From: Sipunculus nudus
Lineage: Eukaryota > Annelida > Sipuncula > Golfingiida > Sipunculidae
DNA length: 64,000 nucleotides
Assembly (NCBI GenBank): GCA_026874595.1
Contig: CM049306.1
Span: 55,148,019-55,212,018 of the forward strand
Direction: 5' to 3'
In this document: positions 48,001 through 63,000 of the stretch, piece after piece
How positions within the stretch are numbered: position 1 is the stretch's first letter
How the letters are laid out: every line of letters starts with the position of its first letter
Notes under the pieces: generated by a model
What the model saw: the letters and a program-made list of their open reading frames with translations, nothing else
The model's database searches: none
What the model was told of the DNA's origin: nothing
Made by a program: the position numbers and the translations under genes

Positions 48001-51000
48001 TAAGTAGGTCAGATCAATGAATTGCAATTTACTTATAATTGCTAAATTATTCTAATTATTGCTAATTAGACATCATATTCTGATTGTAGGCACAGAAGAA
48101 TGTGGGAGGTACGGTGGATAAAGGAATTGGCAACTTGCTCTACCACATGGCTACCAAGCTGAAGACCCAGGTGGCCCACCGACGCCCTCTGTTGGTCAAG
48201 TATGTGACTGAGGGGAAGATCACTTCAGAAGTTCAGCTCAGTGGTATGTTAAATGAATGATGTAAAAATACCTTATATTCTAGGATAATTCATTTGTTAA
48301 CATTTTAGTCATCTCTTAACCCTCTCCTGGTTCCTACCAGCTCAGTCAGATCTTGAGTTTCAAATTCTGCCAAGGAGCTTTGAGAATTTTCATAGTTAAC
48401 CCCCACCCAGCTGATGGGAGTGGGCTGTATGTATAATTGGAAGGCTGTGCCCAACAGCCATGTATCACTTACAGACGAGTGCACCTTTAAGGGTTCCTTG
48501 GTGTTATGACCCAGAAGTGGGGATGGTTACACCCCATGGAGCTGTAGGTGTGATCATCAATGGGCCTAGTAACAACAGGATATTGAATGAGACAAAGGGC
48601 ATGCTATCACCCTTAAAAAACAGAAATGGTATTCTGTGGACACTAGTACTTAATAAGTGGAGGCAGTTTCTTCCACACAATAAAGGTAACCTCTCTTTTC
48701 CAGGCTGATATGGTCACCACTTATATTTAATAAGAACCCAGCCTTTGATTGCATGACATGCTCTTTGAATGAGTTTCCTCACAAAAATTACTACTGTTTT
48801 TATATAGATCTAAAGGTGATCATTGTTTTGATTTTTCTCCACATTTCAAAATATCAACTTTAAATATATCTAGGTAATTCATGTATGCAGGTAATATTCA
48901 TTCATTAACCACAGAAATATAATATTAAAACTTAAAATGTCTAAAATATGATAAGTACTACTCAATGCAGATAAAACAGGATTTATCTGCAACAGCAGAC
49001 TTAGAGGACCACAATAATAATTTGCAAAATTATAGTTATACTGTTTAACTGTGTAATAAATGTTTTGAATGAAGTTAAGCAGAAATCACAAATTGAGGAA
49101 CAATATATTTCTCAAGGGCTTATTATCAAACATATTTAAATGAATATACATAACTGTACCTGAAGTTATAATTTTTAATCTATATCTATTGGTATTGGAA
49201 GGTCTCTCACACTCAGTTTTATTAAAAGCAGCAAATTACTGCTTGGAAGAGAACTTCTGTACTTCTGTTCATCTATGACAGTCGTCAAAGACCAGATAGG
49301 TCTAGGTCGTTTAGTTGGCTATTTCCTGGTTGAAACCTGTACTTTCCAGTAAATTACTCTTCTGTAATTAGCACTCCATGTGTTGGTCTCCTGATATTGC
49401 AGAAGAAATCACTTTGATGCACTGATTCAGAGACTGCCTCTCTAGACACCACAAGCATAACTTTGAGCTGAAAAACACATCCCTTTTGATAATCAATATG
49501 CCACATTATAAACTAACTTGCCAAAGCTGCCCTAAAGGAAACCACCCAAATAAAACACAACCACTCCCCTGCCGATAAAATTTGGTATGACCTGGTGTGA
49601 TAAAAATTCCATTTGCCAGTATATCAGCAAATGCCAGTATTTGCCAGCATAAAGTACCATTTCCCAGCATTTACTGCCGGCATGTATTTGCCAGCGTTTT
49701 GCCAACCCTGATTGCAGTCTGTATCAGGTTACTACTGATCATCTGTAATGTTTTTATGCCCCGCCACAAAGTGGCCGGGGCATATAGTTTTACCCATGTC
49801 CATCCTTCCGTCATTCCAAAATCAAACAGTTGTACAGACTTTTTTTCGCAATGCCTGCAGATATTGGCCTGATTTTTGGTGTGTTGGCAGATAATGACCA
49901 GTTACAGATCGAGTTTGCGTTTCATCCCACTTGACCAACTTTTGACCGTTTTACGGCTCCTAAACTTAGAAAATTTCATGAAAAATAGAAATTTCAATGA
50001 CAAATACACATGTACAGACATTTTTTCATAATGCCTGTAGATATTGGCCTGATTTTTGGTGTGTGGGCAGATAATGACCAGTTACAGATCGAGTTCGCGT
50101 TTGGTCCCGGTTGACCTACTTTTGACCGTTTTATGGCTCCTAATCATAGAAAATTTCATGAAAAATATAAATTTTCATGACAAATACACATGTACAGACT
50201 TTTTTCGCAATGCCTGCAGATATTGGCCTGGTTTTTGGTGTGTGGCCAGATATTGACCAGTTACAGATTGAGTTCGCATTTCGTCCCAGTTGACCTACTT
50301 TTGACAGTTTTACGGCTCCTGAACATAGAAAATTTCATGAAAAATATAAATTTTCAAGACAAATACACATGTACAGCCGTTTTTAGCCCTCAGCTCATAG
50401 GCTGATGGGCTATTGTCGTCACCCAAGCTGTCCAGCTGTCCGTCCGTCCATCTGTCTGTCCGGTGTCTGTCTGTCCGTCAGTTCCGCATCTGTTAACTTT
50501 TACCTTGTGAGCGGGATATCTTAAAAGGATTCACCGTTGGAATTTTATTTCATCAGTGAAGATGTATATCGATAAAATCTCAGTCAAGTTCGAAGATGGG
50601 TGACCTTGACCCATTTTTCTACATTTTAGAGCTGATTATAGAAAAAACCTCAGCAGCTTATATCTCAGGAACCATTGTGTGGATTTTTACAAAACTTACT
50701 ATGATCATTGGGACTGATGGTCTGTACGTGCTGCATAATTTTGGTGGCGCCACCTGCAATTTCTGATTTTTTAATGAAATTTTATCGGATTTTTCAATTT
50801 TGGCCTTTTGTGCAGGATATCTCCAAAGGTATTCAACACAGGAACTTCATTTCTTCAGTGCTATTGCATTATATTTTCAAAATCTTGGTCAAGTTCAAAG
50901 AGGGGTGACCTTGACCTATTTTTCAAGGTCACAGAGCTTAGTATAGAAAAAAACTTAGGAGCTTATTTCTCAGGAAGCATTTGGTGGATTGTTATGAAAC

Positions 51001-54000
51001 ATGGGACATACCTCTCCAATTTTAATTTATAACTGATTATCAGCTTTTGCTAATATTCTAGTTTCGCAATGCAGTGCTTACAGATCCTGGCCTAATGTTT
51101 GGTCTGTGGGCGCATAATGACCACTTACAGATCGAGTTCGCGTTTAGTCCCAGTTAACCTATTTTTGACCATATGACAGATCCTGAACATAGAAAAGTTC
51201 ATGAAAGACAGAATTTTTTTGAAAAATGCACATGTATGGACTTTTTTTCACAATGCCTGCAGATACTGGCCTGATTTTTGGTGTTGCTTGATAATGACCC
51301 ATTACAGATCTAGTTTGCATTTTGCCCTTGTTGACCTACTTTTGACCATACAATACCTCCTGAACTTAAAAAATTTTACAAAATTTAACAAATGTTTCTA
51401 ATTTGCCCCAGGGGGGGGCATTCGTGTCATTCCGACACATCTGGTCCTACAACAGCATTCATATTTCAGGCAGTAGTGATAACAACCACTGCTGCCTTTG
51501 CGCGAATGCAATATTAAGTTCTTAGCTGCATATTTGGTCTGACAGTGATAAGGACCATTTGTTGCAAGAATACATAACTGAGACTAAGTGCCTTTCTGTC
51601 AATCATAGGTTAATCAAGTTATGATGCAGTGTTTCTGATTTCTGTTTGCTTAAAATTATTTTTTTCTTTTATTTTCTTTTAATGCAGATTATATTGCATT
51701 TTATGCTCTTTACACAGCACTTTACCTATAGGTTTACTCCCTATATCGTAAGCGCTTTTGTTTTGACCTTGTATCCTGAATCTCTACACCAGAGGGGAGC
51801 ACTGTATTTTGGTCCAATCAGATGAGACCCTGTGCTGGAAGACAAAATGGTCTACCAGCCCAGCAAGGAATACACGTAGCTAGTGTTGTTCATTTTGTTT
51901 TAAGTGACAGCACATCACCCCGGCAACAGTTTGAATAGTCCACAGACTCAGAGAGAATGGCGCCATATGTGGTTTCTGGGTGGAGCCTGATGCTTGTCGA
52001 GTGTTTGTTGTCTGGCATTTGGTTGGCTGCCAGTCACATCAGCAGTCTTTTCAGCAGACAGGCCACCTGGTGTTTAAGTGCATCATCAACGGTCAAACAG
52101 GCAGCGGGAAAATCAGTAGCTTCTTAAGAAGGGCAAGATTTTCTGCTGCCACGGGAGCGTTATTGCATTAAAATCAAATTAAAATCTTTTACAGTTATCA
52201 CTAGTTAAAAATGGTTTGTTTGTGGTGTTCTGCACAAGTGCCAAGCAGTTTCTAAAGGATTAATTATACAGGTATTGAAATCTGCACGTCAGTGAAGTTA
52301 GATACTGTCAAAAGAATGACATCTGAATGTGTATCTCAATGATGTTTTTAAAACTACTGGTGTTATATTATAGCCAGCATTAATATATATTTGTATATTC
52401 CACGGGTACTTGGACACCATTTGAGGGTGAATCATGTTATGGTTGTTTAATCCAAAGTAGTAATACTTTTGATTCTGAGAGACTGAGTAGCATTTAATAG
52501 ATTTGACTTGAGCATCAGGATTGTTTTAATAAATGCTGATGCAGTTGATGCAGTACTAAAATCATGTTGCTCTTTATTAATAGCGGCTATGGAATACTTA
52601 CTTACGCACCCCCAGGATCCAGTCGACATGGCAGCGTTTGAAGAGAACTGCGGAGTGGGCATTATCATCACGCCAGAGCAAATAGAAGAAGCGGTGAGCA
52701 TCCTCATAGCATTAACATTGATACCTTCAGTTTGTTGTGGTAAAATACCAAGTGTACTATTTTTGTCAAACATGAAACATTGGGCATATTATGCATATAG
52801 AAGTGAATTTGTAAACTGTAGTAGAAAACTTAACCTTGTGGTTTAAGAGTTAGACTTTTGAGCTGATTGTTCCTCTAGTTCAGTTCATGCAAGAAGTTCA
52901 AAAGCATCGTTTGAATTAAAAATTGAATTTATTTTTACCTCAAAAATTTAATAGATTGTTCCTTGGATGTTATCTTAACCATCTATATAATTTCAACAAA
53001 TTCCATTTAGAACATTTTGAGTAAATCTGTTGGCAATCAAACCAAGGGTAAAGTATATGATGTGAGGGATGTTGTCTAGTAGGTAAGAAGTTAACCTCTC
53101 AGAGGAGAAGGTCCTTGATACCAACCCAGTCATTGCCTTAGGCAAAAAATGGTAACATTTCCCTGGAACCTGAGAGATATGATCAAATACAGGCCTGTCA
53201 AATCACTCTTTTTATGCCCCCGCCACAAAGTGGCCAAGGCATATAGTTTTACCCATGTCCGTCATTCCGTCATTCCGAAATCAAACAGTTGTACGGACTT
53301 TTTTTCGCAATGCCTGCAGATATTGGCCTGATTTTTGGTGTGTGGGCAGATATAGACCAGTTACAGATGGAGTTCGCGTTTCGTCCCGGTTGACCTACTT
53401 TTGACCGTTTTACGGCTCATAAACTTAGAAAATTTCATGAAAAATAGAAATTTCATGACAAATACACATGTACGGACTTTTTTTCGCAATGCCTGCAGAT
53501 ATTGGCCTGATTTTTGGTGTGTAGGCAGATAATGACCAGTTACAGATCGAGTTCGCGTTTCATCCCGGTTGACCTACTTTTTACTGTTTTACGGCTCTTA
53601 AACTTAGAAAATTTCATGAAAAATAGAAATTTTCATGACAAATACACATGTACGGACTTTTTTCGCAATGCCTACAGATATTGGCCTGAATTTTTGTGTG
53701 TTGGCAGATAATGACCAGTTACAGATCGAGTTCGCGTTTCGTCCCTGTTGACCTAATTTTGAACGTTTTACGCCTCCTTAACTTAGAAAATTTCTTGAAA
53801 AATAGAAATATTCATGACAGATACACATGTACGGACTTGTTTTTGCAATGCCTGCAGATATTGGCCTGATTTTTGGTGTGTGGGCAGATATAGACCAGTT
53901 ACAGATCGAGTTTGCGTTTCGTCCCGGTTGACCTACTTTTGACCGTTTTACAGCTCCTGAACATAGAAAATTTCATGAAAAATATGAAATTTCATGACAA

Positions 54001-57000
54001 ATACACATGTACGGACTTTTTTCGCAATGCCTGCAGATATTGGCCTGATTTTTGGTGTGTTGGCAGATATTGACCAGTTACAGATCGAGTTCCCGTTTTG
54101 TCCCAGTTGACCTACTTTTGACCATTTGACGGTGCTCTAACATAGAAAATTTCATAAAAAAAGTGCACATGTATGGACTTTTTTCGCAGTGCCTGCAGAT
54201 ACGGGCCTGATTTTTGGTGTGTGGGCAGATAATGACCAGTTACAGATCGAGTTCTTGTTTTGTCCCAGTTGACCAACTTTTGACCATTTGACTGCTCCTG
54301 AACATAGAAAGTTTCATAAAAAATAGAAATTTTCATAACAAATGCATATGTACTGAATTTTTTTTCCTCAATGCCTGCAGATACCACCCTGATTTTTTAT
54401 GTGTGGGCAGATAATGACAGTTACAGATCCAGTTCGCGTTTCGTCCTGGTTGACCTACTTTTCATTGTTTTACGGCTCTTAAACATAGAAAATTTCATGA
54501 AAGACAGAAATTTTTATGGAAAATGCACATGTATGGACTTTTTTTCACAGTGCCTGCATATACTGGCATGATTTTTGGTGTGTTGCTTGATAATGACCGG
54601 TTACAGATCGAGTTTGCATTTTGCCCTTGTTGACCTACTTTTGACCATACGACACCTCCTGAAATTAAAAAATTTTTAAAAATTTTACAAATGTTTCTAA
54701 TTTGCCCCAGGCGGGGGCATTCGTGTCGTTCTGACACATCTAGTTTTTAAAAGATTCACTCTTTTCTTTTTTGAGGATTTCCTAAAAATGATGCTAATTA
54801 CTCTTTTTTTTAATCTTTTTTTCCTCTTTTATTCATGGAATAATTCTGATATAAATACTATTTCACATTTTTTTGTGCAAATGTCCAACATGTAACAACA
54901 TGTGGAAGATGCCATTATCTTTAAGCAGATGTGCCACACATGTTTCTGTCATTTTTAACAATATGCGTCAATATATATATACCCAGTGTGTGTAAGTGAA
55001 GCACATCTTTATTCAGTTTGTGAGAAAAAATCAGGGAATTATTGCAAATTTAACCCATTTTTCGCTCTTTTATTTCAAAGAAGCCTACTGTTTTTTTCCT
55101 GGCACACTTACTCTTTTTTCGGCAATTTACCTCTGGCAGGCCTGTAATACCTTTATGATAGGTCGTCTTCCAGATTATTCCTGGATCCATGCAGATAAAA
55201 TCCTGAAAGAGGCCATGTACCATGATGATTGTGGATTGTGGTCTATTAATTGGGGCCTTAATAACATGCATTCATATTTCAGTCAGTCGAGCCAACTCTC
55301 TCTGCTGTCTTTGCGCGAATGCTACATCAGTTTCCTTGCTGCATGTGTGGGCTGGCAGTGCTTACCAGTCCCTTTGTGATAAGGATACATAATCCATTTA
55401 CATAATCTTTTATTGAATATGGGCAATTTGAAGACTGTCTTGTATATTTTTTCATGTTTATTAAAATAGAATTGCCCTCCATTTACACTAAACAACTGCA
55501 AAGGGATTCTTCAGTGTTTTTAAAGGAATTTTAATTGAATGCTGATTACCGGGAAACACAGAATTTAGCTCAAAATATATACTTTATATATAAGATATAT
55601 ACTTTGTAAACAATATGGGTTTTTTGTTTCATACAGACATATCATCCTTAACTATTAGAGGACTCTCTAATACATGACCTTAAACATCATGGCAGGATTG
55701 TATGTAATTTTTATTTGAAATATCCTTTTTGCATCAAAAAGTTTTTTTTTAACAAGAAAGTTACTTTTAACTTGTCAGTAATAATAATGATAATACCAGT
55801 GTGTATTAAGTTAAATTTAATAATTTGTACTAATTAATGCATTGTCTATTTGCAGGTTGAAGAAGTGATAAAGAAACACAAGGACCAGCTGATCGAGAGA
55901 AGGTACAGGTTCAACACTGGCATCCTGATGGGTAAGTATGTAGGTGTTTTTTGTATATTTTAACTCTAAATATACCTTGAAATCAACACCATCCCACTGC
56001 AGGATTAAGAGTTTGTCACATCCACAAGTTACTGGGATGCACAAGCTTTTTGTAGAACGAGCATGTTGAGTTTAGCAAAAGCTCAAAAAAAAACAGCTGC
56101 CTTCTAAGGCTAACTGTATATTAAGATTATAATAAGACCACTGTTGGCTGAACCGATCTATTCACATAGGTTTAACTGACCTGTCTAAGACCACCTATGA
56201 ATTAAAGGGACATAATCAGGAGCAATATTATTCCTATTATTTCACATTATCAGTTAGGTTTTGCTTTATACAAAAGTTTCCCAGTTAAACCATTCTCATA
56301 TCCTCGCATATGACTGTTTAATACCTTGTCACAGCCCTGCATGTTGGTAAACACAGTCTGTTTACCATAACGAGGCCGCGTGACTGGAGGTCGACTGAGG
56401 GGCAACACACAGTGTTTCAGCCAGCGGGAACATGTATTACATTTTTTAGCCAAGTCTGTCAGGGCATCTCCTGATAAGCCCATGTTGTGGCTCCATGCAG
56501 CACACGGCCCAACGTACTCTGTTTATGTTTACACTGCAATCGTACCCGGTTCACTGTTTTTAACACTCATTTACAGGAGTATGCAAACAGTTTCAAGGCA
56601 ATATTTTGGCAGGTACAGATTTATTTTAAAGGGAAGAAGCTATTTTTCATGTCAACTCAACATGCTTTATAGGTGATTGGGCCCCTTTAAGACCACTTTT
56701 AGCCAGTCTAACAAGTTTTAGAACTGTAGAGCAAAAGGATGTGTAATGCAACCAAAAAAACAGTGTAACATGCATTCTTTGGTTGCCTTTGGATGAACCT
56801 ATGCTTGTGTATTTATGAATGTATTTATGCTTGTTGGATTGAAAATGTGATGGTAGATGCACTGCATGGCATTTTGACCAGAGGAAAAGCAGCCTAAAAA
56901 GAAATAAAAAAGTCCTAGTCATGCAATTAATTCTATGTATGATAAAAGGTTCCTTTTTATGACATCCTTACTCTGGTATTTGTGTCTATGTACATGAATG

Positions 57001-60000
57001 ATTCCTGATAAGAAGTGACATACCTGGGTATCAGGCTTAATTATTCTTTAAAAAGTACGGACATCCTGGTTGTATTTTGAGCTTGAGCTGAATCCCCTTT
57101 GCATAAACAGAAGAGTAGTGTTGTAACTTTGACCATTGTATGTTTTTTCTTAGGTGAGGCAAGACAGAAATTGAAGTGGGCTGACGGCAAGCAGGTGAAA
57201 AACGAAATTGACATGCAGGTACACCTGACATTCTTCATCACTTTATCATTCCATAAATTAATTCATATTCTTATAAATCAGATTGTATACACTAAATTGA
57301 AACGTAAATCATTTATTCTGTTTCAGTTAATTTTCAAATCCCTTGATAGGTAATATATACAGAGGAATTCCATAAATGGAGATGTGGAGTTTTTGCATGC
57401 TATCTCAATGCAAATTAAGCCATCAGTCAGTCCACACAAATGGAAAGTAGATTGGTCAATTTCTTTGTTTTTCCAAGCTGAAGTGAACATCAGACTAACA
57501 ATAAAAAACGTAGAATGAGAGTGAATATGCCTTCACTATTAGCAGGTGGATCATATGGCTTTCCCTCTCATCAAATAATAATTCTAAGGAATAAGTAATA
57601 TGATTTGAGTGAAGGAAGATATCAGCCACATACTATCCATGAATGTCATTTGTTATTAACTTGTTTTGCTTCAGAATTTAATAATTGATTATTCCCCCCC
57701 TGTACTTACCAGGTGCTTGATTTGCTGGGACCAAAGACGGCAGCAGATATGGAGAAACCTCAGAAACAAAAGGTGAATATGAATTGTTAAATAACAAAAC
57801 TGTTGCTGCAGATGAATATACTTGTATTCAATTCAGGATAGATAATCTAGTGTTAAAAAAGTGTCTGTTAAGTTCCATATATGCACTGTCATTTTTCATT
57901 ACTTCAATTTAACATTGACGTAAAAGATTATAAACTCCTAACTTTTAAGCATGCCATCTACATGACATTTGCTTCAAAGTTTTAAGGATTACATATTCAG
58001 TTATCTGCAAGCTGTGTTTATCTTGGTTATGTATCTGTTTAATTGTAATTGAAGAGATTTTACTTGGACAGCAGATGTTAAAAAACATACAAAATTTAAT
58101 CACAGACAAAAAAAATTATTTGGATGTTCCTAAATATCTAAATATATGCTGTCAATTTTGGTTGTTCTCTGTCAATTTAATAAATGTTCAGTCACTGTGT
58201 GGCAGTGTCTAGAGCATTGAAACAATACATAAGGTCTGATGTTAACAGAAAGTCCATAGCCTGCCCTAATAGGTTACTGTATATATTGAATTTCAGTAGT
58301 GTATATGTTCATTGTAAAAGAGAACTTTAATTTATTGTGGCAGCTTATATTTTTGCAATCTTGGCTGTTCATCAGGGGTCCAAACCAGCAAAAGAAAACA
58401 ATAAATCAGAATCTGAGAAAGAAGAAAAATTATTGACAGCAGAGAGCTGTAAGTATTCTTTTTCATGCTAGATATATTGATTTTTAGCCCTCAGCCGCTA
58501 TTGTCGTCACCCAAGCTGTCCGTCCGTCCGTCCGGCGTCCGTAAACTTTTACCTTGTGAGCGGGATATCTTGAAAAGGATTCACCGTCAGAATTTAATTT
58601 CCTCGGTAAAGATGTATATCGACAAAATCTCGGTCAAGTTCGAAGATGGGTGACCTTGACCTATTTTTCTACATTTTAGAGCTGATTATAGAAAATCACT
58701 TAGATGCTTATTACTCAGGAACCATTTGGTGGATTTTCACAAAACTTACTATGATTATTGGGACTGATAGTCTGTACCTGCTATACAAGTTTGGGGGCGC
58801 CACCTGCAATTTCTGATTTTTTATTGAATTTCTCTTGGATTTTTCAACTTCGGGCTTGTGAGCAGGATATCTCGAAAAGGATTCACCGTAAGAATTTTAT
58901 CTTTCGGTGAAGATGTATATTGACAAAATCTCCGTCAAGTTTGAAGATGGGTGACCTTGACCTACTTTTCAAGGTCACAGGGCTTATAATAGAATAAAAC
59001 TTAGAAGCTTATTTTTCAGGAAGCATTTGGTGGATTGTTATGAATCATGGTACATACCTCTCCATTTTAAATTTATAACTGAGACATGTACAGATATACA
59101 TCCATGTGAGAACAGATATTTAGTACTTGTTACTGTTACCACCTCTAAACACTGTTCTTTTGGTTGAGGGCTTTTGTCAGCTTTTGCTGATATTCTAGTT
59201 ATTTGTACGGTTGTCTTTCTGTATCAATAATTTGATATTTGTGCTGTACTTTTGTGATGAAAAGTTCAGTATTTGTAAAAGGAATATGTTAACTGTTAAG
59301 TAGGAAAAATAAATTAATCACTCTAATTAGTACTCTAATTAACAGGTCTGTAATAGTAAAAAATAATACATTAACTCGTGATGTATTTAAATATGAATTG
59401 TGTGCACATGATATGATTCATGTGGATTCAGTATGCTTCATGACTTGTTCATTGAATGAAAACCACAAGTAATCTCATAAAATAGATACCTGTACCACAA
59501 ATTTTATTTACAAAATGATTAACCAATCAGGTGCCATTGTTTTACCCAACTGAGCACAGAGGACTAATATCAAATGTTGTAAGTCTTCATCTGTTTCACT
59601 ATCAAATATTGTCAACATTTTGATACAGTTACAACTGAAGATATTGATATGATATTTGTCTGTGTATTAGTATCACTTATGTTATGTTACAACCCTTGTT
59701 ATTGGCAGGAGCTACACTCTTTTTCCCTGAGCTCTCCCTTATTTCAAATTTTTCAAAATAGTTTGGAAACTATCAAGAAATACTCCGCATTTTACAATTA
59801 ATCTATAATTAAATATATTTAATTTATTTAGGCTAGTAAAATATCAGGTTACATACAACTGGCACTCCTACATGAACCAACATTTTATATTATAAATGTT
59901 AGATCTGTAACAAGAGTGCAAGAATAAAACAGGAATTAATTACCTGGCCTGTCTAATTTCAACAGGTGAGGCAGTCATTCCTGGACAATGACATCTTAAG

Positions 60001-63000
60001 CAAGAACCAAATCAATAGTCTCAGGCTGTTATCGCTAAAATTCAGTAAATAATCTGTCTGGTAAATTAGCTGTTGCACTAATAAATAAGGAGCATTGAAA
60101 TTCATTATTATCATCATAATCTATTTTTTTATATATTATTTTTAGTAATAGGACCAAATGGTGAGATGAGAAGTTTCAGTGAGCTGGCAGGTGAAGCCAT
60201 CAAGTTCCACAAAATAGGTGAGTACTTTAAAAAACAGCTGCAACAGTTTTTATATCAAGTTCATTAACCAATCAAACATACATGTCAGTCATTGGACAGT
60301 TGTCCTCGCAGCCTTCAGAATTATATTTAATAATTCAGAATACCCCAACATTTAGGCTAACACGCATGTTAATGTAATTTCCTGATACAGCTCATTTAGT
60401 ATTCTTTTGAATGTCATTAACTGGCAAATTCCTGATATCTTTTAATTCCTAAACTGTTACAGGTTAGATTTGTGATACTTATAAATGGCAGTGAAGCTTA
60501 ATAACCATTACAAATACCTGCAGATTTTTTTATTAAAATAAATCCAGTTTCAACTAGTTTGATTATCATGTTATTGATGCAGTTTAAAATTAGATGCACA
60601 GTACATGAGCAATCTTTGGATTTTAGGTGAGAATTACAAAACTGACGGATATGTCATAACTCCAAAAACAATGGATCTGCTAAAGAAACATCTAGAAGAA
60701 ATCAAAGGAAAGGTAATACTAATTGCTTCATTAACTAACATGTATGTAGCTATTTAAGATATTTTATGCCTCATGAAGATCGCATTAATTAGCGCTGTCT
60801 ATATTAAAAGAACTTTTTGAGTTTTCGATACATTTTCTATTTAGTTATGGTAAAAATATCAGAGACCATATTTCTGAGGGGGTGAAAAATGAGTTTTTAT
60901 ATCTGTGAGACAAGAATAAAATTTACCCAGATAACTGCATCCTGCTGCAACATTTTATTAATTAACAACAGTAGAAATATATTTTATTTCACGACTGATT
61001 AATAATTAGGACTCCTAGTGTTTTGAGTTCCAGGTAGTTGGTTGCAAATAATGCTAATTAATTGCTGATTAACATCCAGTTAAAAAAATGTTTAAGACTG
61101 ATACCTTAGTGAGACCAAGGCAGAAGTGAACAACTGTAACTCCATCCCCCCCACCCCCCCCAAAAAACATCTAATTAGCAACATCTCTAGACTGAGGCAT
61201 GTCAAGCCTCAGACAATTACAGCAAGTGTCATATTTCACAACATTGCGTTTCTAACTTGAATAATGAAAGAAAATAAACAAAATGTTGTTTAGTCATGTC
61301 AAGAAAATGCAGTGTTGTGTTGTCCCTCAGCAGCCAATTTTCAATAAAAAGCATTTACTGGTGATATTCTTATAGTATTGCTCAAACTTTGAAAATTCTA
61401 AGAATTTGCTGAGAAGTCTGGGTGGATGAAACATGATGGTGCTTCACTTTTGTCTATGATTTGCTTTATAACTTCTCTTAAATGATGAAATATGAATTAT
61501 TTTCAGGTGCATACCAGATTTCCTCCAGAACCAAATGGCATTTTGCACATTGGACATGCTAAAGCCATTAACTTCAATTATGGTTATGCCAAGGTAGGTA
61601 AAAACATTTCTACAACTACTCATTTACATGTGACCTTTGGAAGTAGAATATCACACTGTAATTATAGAGTTTTATACAGAGGATGCCCATCAGAATTTTG
61701 TAATTCTTTTATAAATATAGAGGTCTCTCAGGTCAAGCAAATGTATTCCAAATCTCACTCTATTATCATGCCTGTCATTGCCTATGAAGAAATATTAATA
61801 TAGATTTTACATAAAATGTACCCTATTCCAATGAAAAAATATTAATATAGATTTTACATAAAATGTACCCTATTCCTGGAGGAAAAACATTTTTCTGTCT
61901 TATTTTCCACAAAAAAAACATGAGGTTGTGTGATTTGTTTGAAAACCATTGGCACATCTATGAGCACTGTCAACTCAGCAGTGATTCAACACACAGGGAA
62001 AAATTCTAGATCTCATCAAAAGCTTAGTATTTCTGACACTGTCAGCCCCAAATTTTCAGTGAAGGATTAAAACAACATGTATTGCTAGATTTAAGTCATT
62101 TCTAAATTTTGCCTGTGACGTCACACCAACCAATCACATCAGGGCCCAGTCCCTGTTCTGGATGAATTCTACCCTGAACATAACAAACCCACATTGTTAT
62201 TATGCTTACCTAACCTTAAAGTAGGCTTCAGTGAAAAGATGAGACATTCTGAGGAGTAGCTTCTTCCATGATACAGGCAGAATTGGGCCCAGGTAAAACC
62301 TGCATTACCTTGGTCAGGTGCAGGTACTTGTGAGATGGTCCGGTCGAGTAGGTCTTTCATATAGTACCTTGGCACATGTAATTTGAGGTAAAAGGGCCTT
62401 AGGAAGTACCTGGTTCCAGCTACACTATCTCAGGTAATTTTATTTTTTTAGTGGCTTCTGAAGTTATAAGAAAAGCATATTTTACAACCCTTTGCAGGTC
62501 ACCTCGTCAATTTTCAGTATCATATGTGTACCAGAAATTCATAAATCCAGGTAGATATACTTAAGTCCCCGGCACAGGTTCCTGCTCAGGACATTCAGGT
62601 ACAGGTACTCAGAGTAAGGTCCATAGTTACAGCTGGGTTTAAGTACCTGGCCCCATACCTTGAGTTCAAGTGCCATCAACCAAAATTAATTTGTATATAT
62701 TAGAGACATAAACAGACCATTTTTACACATACTTACATCCAATAGTCTGTTAAGACTGGGTATTGGGAATTTTTTAAAACACATGATAATGCTTTATCCC
62801 ATGGGTCTCTAAACATACCCCTTGCTGTCAACTGTAGATATTTCATATTGAGAAAAAAAATTCAGTTTTAGACATGAAGAATTCAAACATGTCTTTCTAT
62901 ATTCATTGTAGGCACATAATGGTGTTACGTACCTGCGGTATGATGACACCAACCCAGAAAAGGAGGAAGAAAAATTCTTTGTTGGCATCAGAGATATGGT

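Larger units (their letters stand above)
45086..48089 (+). other. QARS1: QARS1 intron 1
   Basis: 3.0 kb. Contains the 37-bp minisatellite at 46.33 kb and diverged tandem repeats at 47.56-47.88 kb. No further exon seen. Confidence 0.8.

Noticed and set aside
50056-54571. Several 60-90 codon frames with similar sequences ([14 protein letters not shown]...), as a repeated gene family
   Set aside because: They are readings of the tandem ~179-bp unit of element A. Frames shift and stop between units and the unit length is not a multiple of three.
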